Of a stretch of DNA of 64,000 nucleotides, positions 61,065-64,000 are shown piece by piece. Where the stretch lies: positions 84,366,879 to 84,430,878 of the forward strand of contig OY744605.1 in NCBI GenBank assembly GCA_963556255.1. The letters are read 5' to 3'. The notes beneath the pieces were generated by a model that saw only the letters and a program-made list of their open reading frames with translations, searched no databases and was not told the origin of the DNA. A program made the position numbers and the translations under genes. Position 1 is the first letter of the stretch. The number at the start of each line of letters is the position of its first letter. The DNA comes from Allolobophora icterica. Lineage: Eukaryota; Annelida; Clitellata; Crassiclitellata; Lumbricidae.

Positions 61065-61235
61065 GCAACAGGTGTCGCCCAGCTTCTATTTTCACGCCTG
61101 ATATTAAATGTTTTAAACATCCACAGTGAATTTTGTACCTCGCAAACATAATTACTCTTCAATTTTCCTGCATAAATATAAATAACTGAATGCATTAATT
61201 TTATGTAAACATGAGGCGATATTTTCCGGATCCCC
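61065..61235. repeat. Diverged repeat, second copy
   Basis: Partner of 60610-60790, about 450 bp downstream. Confidence 0.35.
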
Positions 61236-61316
61236 GATTATCGCCCAAAAACTGCAACAGGTCGATATATGCTGAGGGCGCCTCTGAGGGGCTTTAAACG
61301 TAAATTCCCAGATACC

Positions 61317-61368
61317 ATACCATACTTTTGTATACTGGGTCCATACCATACTTTTGTATAATGGGTCC
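61317..61368. repeat. Two-copy 26-bp tandem repeat
   Basis: Units of ACCATACTTTTGTATACTGG type with one substitution between them. Confidence 0.7.
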
Positions 61369-61599
61369 TTGGTGCGTAAAAACTGCGTATGTATGAACGA
61401 TTGCTAGATTTGCCCACGCTCTTCTGAGACTTAGTTGCTTTGTAATAAGATGTGCATAACTTTCACAACTGCATGTACTCTGTATTTCTATACCAAACAA
61501 ACTGCACTTGATATTGCTCTCATTGCAAAGTTCAGAAGCGTACTCACGACCATACGACAGGACATCAATGGCTAAGTCGCATGAGTAATAATTATGTGA

Positions 61600-61660
61600 T
61601 TGCAAATTCATATAGCGCCACTTCACGAGACTCATCAGAGACACTCCTGTCCTAATGCAA
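61600..61660 (-). repeat. LINE/SINE 3' tail fragment, minus strand
   Basis: CTCTGATGAGTCTCGTGAAG followed by a GGCGCTATA motif on the minus strand, the same tail type as 50795-50862. The stretch 61661-62540 shows no gene. Confidence 0.4.
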
Positions 61661-62557
61661 TGTTACCAATGCTATTTTTAAAGGCTAAGACAGCTGAAGT
61701 CATGGGCTGCCTCTCCAAGTGGCTGAAGGGACTGCTTCTTCGTCATTTATCAGGCCTTTAAAAAGCGTGAATTTATTTGAAAGAAAAACTTTTCAAATGT
61801 TGCATTTTCCTATAAATCAAATTTTATATAAAATCCGACCTTTCCACTTTCAAAACAGAGGCTTCGGAATTGTTCATCTTCTGGCGATCGCACAACTACA
61901 TGTACCATTTTTTGTAGTTTAAGGACTGAAATTCATTTTTCTCTAACTTAATTGAAAATCTGTTGTAGCACTAGTCCACTCCCGAGTAATTGTGATACCT
62001 ACTGGGACAACAGTGGGTAAGTAGCAGACCATCTGGCTACAGATTTTCCTGATCCATCAACTCCCTTTTTACATGCATTTTTATCAAATGTCATTTATCA
62101 AGAACTACTTACTAGTCAAAAGCATAGTAACTGCACATGTGCATCACATGTCCAGCTCTTGTCGATACCTTACACGAGCCTTGTTGTACGGAATGCTGGT
62201 GTGATCATCCCAACAAACATTTCAGGCAGTTACAGCCATGCACCAATGTCTTAGTTGTAAGAAAAAGTTGACGTCATTTCAATTCTTTTGAGATTAATGA
62301 ATTTACACCACACAAATGGCAATAAAAATGCAAGTTTAATGCGTTCCACGCATCAGAATTTTAGATAAAGGAATAGTAAACAGATAGACTTGGAAAGCAC
62401 AATGGAGAGGTACAGAAGAATGATGGAAGACCTCAGTGGTACAATGTTGCAAACAGAAGAGCTCAGAGAAAGCAAGATAACGATGGGAAAATACAGACAG
62501 GAAATGAAAAAAAGTCAACATTTAAAACCACATAAACAGCAGAGATACTTTCAAAAT

Positions 62558-62563
62558 TTTATT
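62558..62563 (-). terminator. RPL3 polyadenylation signal
   Basis: AATAAA on the minus strand, 100 bp after the RPL3 stop codon. This is a short 3' untranslated region, as usual for ribosomal protein genes. Confidence 0.65.
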
Positions 62564-62662
62564 CAACCGCAGCCACTAAACTGAAAGTCACAAAGGGTCA
62601 ATAACCATCAAAGGAAAACGTCCCTCCATTAAAATGTTCAGTTTAAAAAAGCAGTGTGGATT

Positions 62663-64000
62663 CTAGGCAGCAGGAGTCTCCTTGGTCTTGTCCTTCTTAA
62701 GCGGACCCTGAAAATTAAAACAAGAAGTTGTTACCAATTGTGCCATCGAACAAAAAGGACAATCTCAAATGACTACTTTACCTCAGAACAACTCTCAAAT
62801 AACACCTGTGGATTAAGGAAATTACACAATAAACATGTAATTATCATAATTTTACAACCATACTGCTAGTCCTCCTTTTACACCTGTCGATTTCTGGTCT
62901 GTATTTTTACACCAATTGAGTGCGGAAATTATTATTATTAATCAGATAATCATGTTAACAATGGTACGGTTATCTAAAAAAAGAAGTCTTCAAACGATTG
63001 TAAAATGCAATAAGCAAAAGAAGAGAAAACGGATTTCCTCAAAGCTTGTGGTAGTGAATTGCATATACAATGAGCAGCACATCAACCTGCAATGAGATCG
63101 TATATACATACACTACAAGATATATTGCATAGAAGTGATATTGCATACCATAAATGTCTGCTTCTCTTCCCTGGTCTGGAAGCGACCGTGACCCATCTTG
63201 CTTGAAGTATCAATGAACTTCAGGTTCACCTTCTCCGTTGCCTTTCTCTTTGTCTGAAGCAACAGCGACTGAAAACAACCACAGCAGATCGTATGCAATG
63301 AAATCATCTATAGACCATACTTCTCTTTGGATGAAAAGTTTCCAACTATACCACCGTTACCATGCTTCATTATCATTGTGTGTGTAACATTTAAAGTTAA
63401 TCCATTGCAAAAGGTTAATCCATTCCCACGCTTTGTCTGGTTATACTCAAGAATAAACCAAAAAGGCAAGCAGAATTTCTGTCAACTCTCTTGCATCTCA
63501 CTTATTGTCATCGAGTATTAATGTCTACAGATGACTATGACTTGTGTTAAAATTATTTGCTTGTCAAAAATCTACAGTGAAATGCAAATTTGAAGCAGAA
63601 TAATCAAAGTCAGTTCATTCACTTTTTTCATACCTCTGTGCCTGATTATCAACATCATGGAGGCAAGCCATTGCTTCAAATTTAATGCACTTTTTAGTGT
63701 TTTGTCCCTTACTTGAGATGTACTAGATGAAGTGTCCTCGATCATACATGCAAATCTATAAAGCTTAGCACTGGAGAACATTAAAATCCAAGCTTCTAGT
63801 TGTAGAAACCGATTAGCAAATACGGTTACACCAGCAACGTGGTAAAATAAATGGACTGACCTTGCGCAGAGTAATGACACGCTTTTTAGGTCCCATGCAG
63901 CATCCACGGAGCATGATAAAGTCCTGGTTGACAACGCCGTAATGAGGAAATCCACCCATCGGAGTAATGGTCTTTTCAGTCAGGTCATACTCGGTCGAGG
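62663..64000 (-). CDS. RPL3: Ribosomal protein L3 (uL3), C-terminal exons, partial
   Basis: Three minus-strand exons are visible: 63861-64000 (continues beyond the right edge), 63149-63268 and 62663-62707 with the stop at 62663-62665. All joins are phase 0 with GT donors and TTTTCAG-type acceptors. The peptides match eukaryotic RPL3 near its C-terminus: a [18 protein letters not shown] segment, [20 protein letters not shown], then [20 protein letters not shown] and [12 protein letters not shown], and finally [17 protein letters not shown]3 is a core 60S subunit protein that reaches the peptidyl transferase centre. The two introns are 592 and 441 bp. I searched them for box C/D snoRNAs, which vertebrate RPL3 introns carry, and found none convincing. 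Confidence 0.93.

Noticed and set aside
62708..63860. Box C/D snoRNAs in the RPL3 introns, as in vertebrates
   Set aside because: Only partial boxes (for example ATGATGT with a CTGA about 45 bases on, near 63655-63610, minus strand) without a terminal stem or convincing guide. snoScan would settle it.

Overview
This window is nuclear DNA of an invertebrate animal. It has introns with GT/AG splice sites, tRNA-derived SINEs, an L2/CR1-like LINE 3' end, hAT-type miniature transposons, long TA/GACA microsatellites and a ribosomal protein gene (RPL3) that is clearly metazoan. The dominant retrotransposon is of the Gmr1-like Ty3/gypsy type, a group first described in deuterostomes. A myosin-rod-type gene resembles molluscan catchin/myorod or cingulin-like proteins. 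I cannot fix the phylum.

Layout. (1) 1-2787: repeats plus one 57-bp minus-strand exon encoding a myosin-II-tail-like coiled coil. (2) 2788-49756: one nested block. Its outer shell is a non-autonomous hAT-like transposon with 15-bp terminal inverted repeats, a perfect 8-bp target duplication (CTTTCAGA) and GC-rich subterminal arrays. Inside it sit a 135-bp hAT MITE with its own 8-bp duplication and a 45.4-kb tandem array of a Gmr1-like LTR retrotransposon. The array has nine 432-bp LTRs and eight internal regions. It is bounded by one 5-bp target duplication (AATGT), and neighbouring copies share LTRs. (3) 49757-52114: MITEs, SINEs and a GGATA/GGATT minisatellite. (4) 52115-52624: a minus-strand first coding exon of 170 codons, probably spliced to the 57-bp exon at 1013-1069. 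If so, the 45-kb array and its hAT host sit in one intron. (5) 52625-57137: microsatellites, three MITEs, a palindromic minisatellite and a 200-N assembly gap. (6) 57138-59694: a DNA transposon with inverted ends carrying a frameshifted, unclassified transposase-like gene. (7) 59695-62540: microsatellite and unassigned sequence. (8) 62558-64000: the 3' half of RPL3 on the minus strand.

The retrotransposon array is the main feature. Every copy has one long Gag-Pol reading frame in the order Gag, CCHC knuckle, protease, integrase, (reverse transcriptase), RNase H, with integrase before reverse transcriptase. Full-length copies (1, 3, 5, 7) alternate strictly with copies (2, 4, 6, 8) that lost the reverse transcriptase by one and the same 813-bp in-frame deletion between 8-bp direct repeats. 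Primer-binding sites come in three versions matching different tRNA-Leu 3' ends, and they are not linked to the deletion. The two outermost LTRs look identical while inner LTRs differ. Copies 5-6 and 7-8 belong to a duplication of period 11,222 bp whose junction carries a 12-bp scar. Each LTR has a CRE palindrome, a perfect three-box heat-shock element and a TATA box within about 45 bp, suggesting a stress-responsive promoter.

All reading was by eye. Identities, splice joins and family names that need searches are marked as inference.
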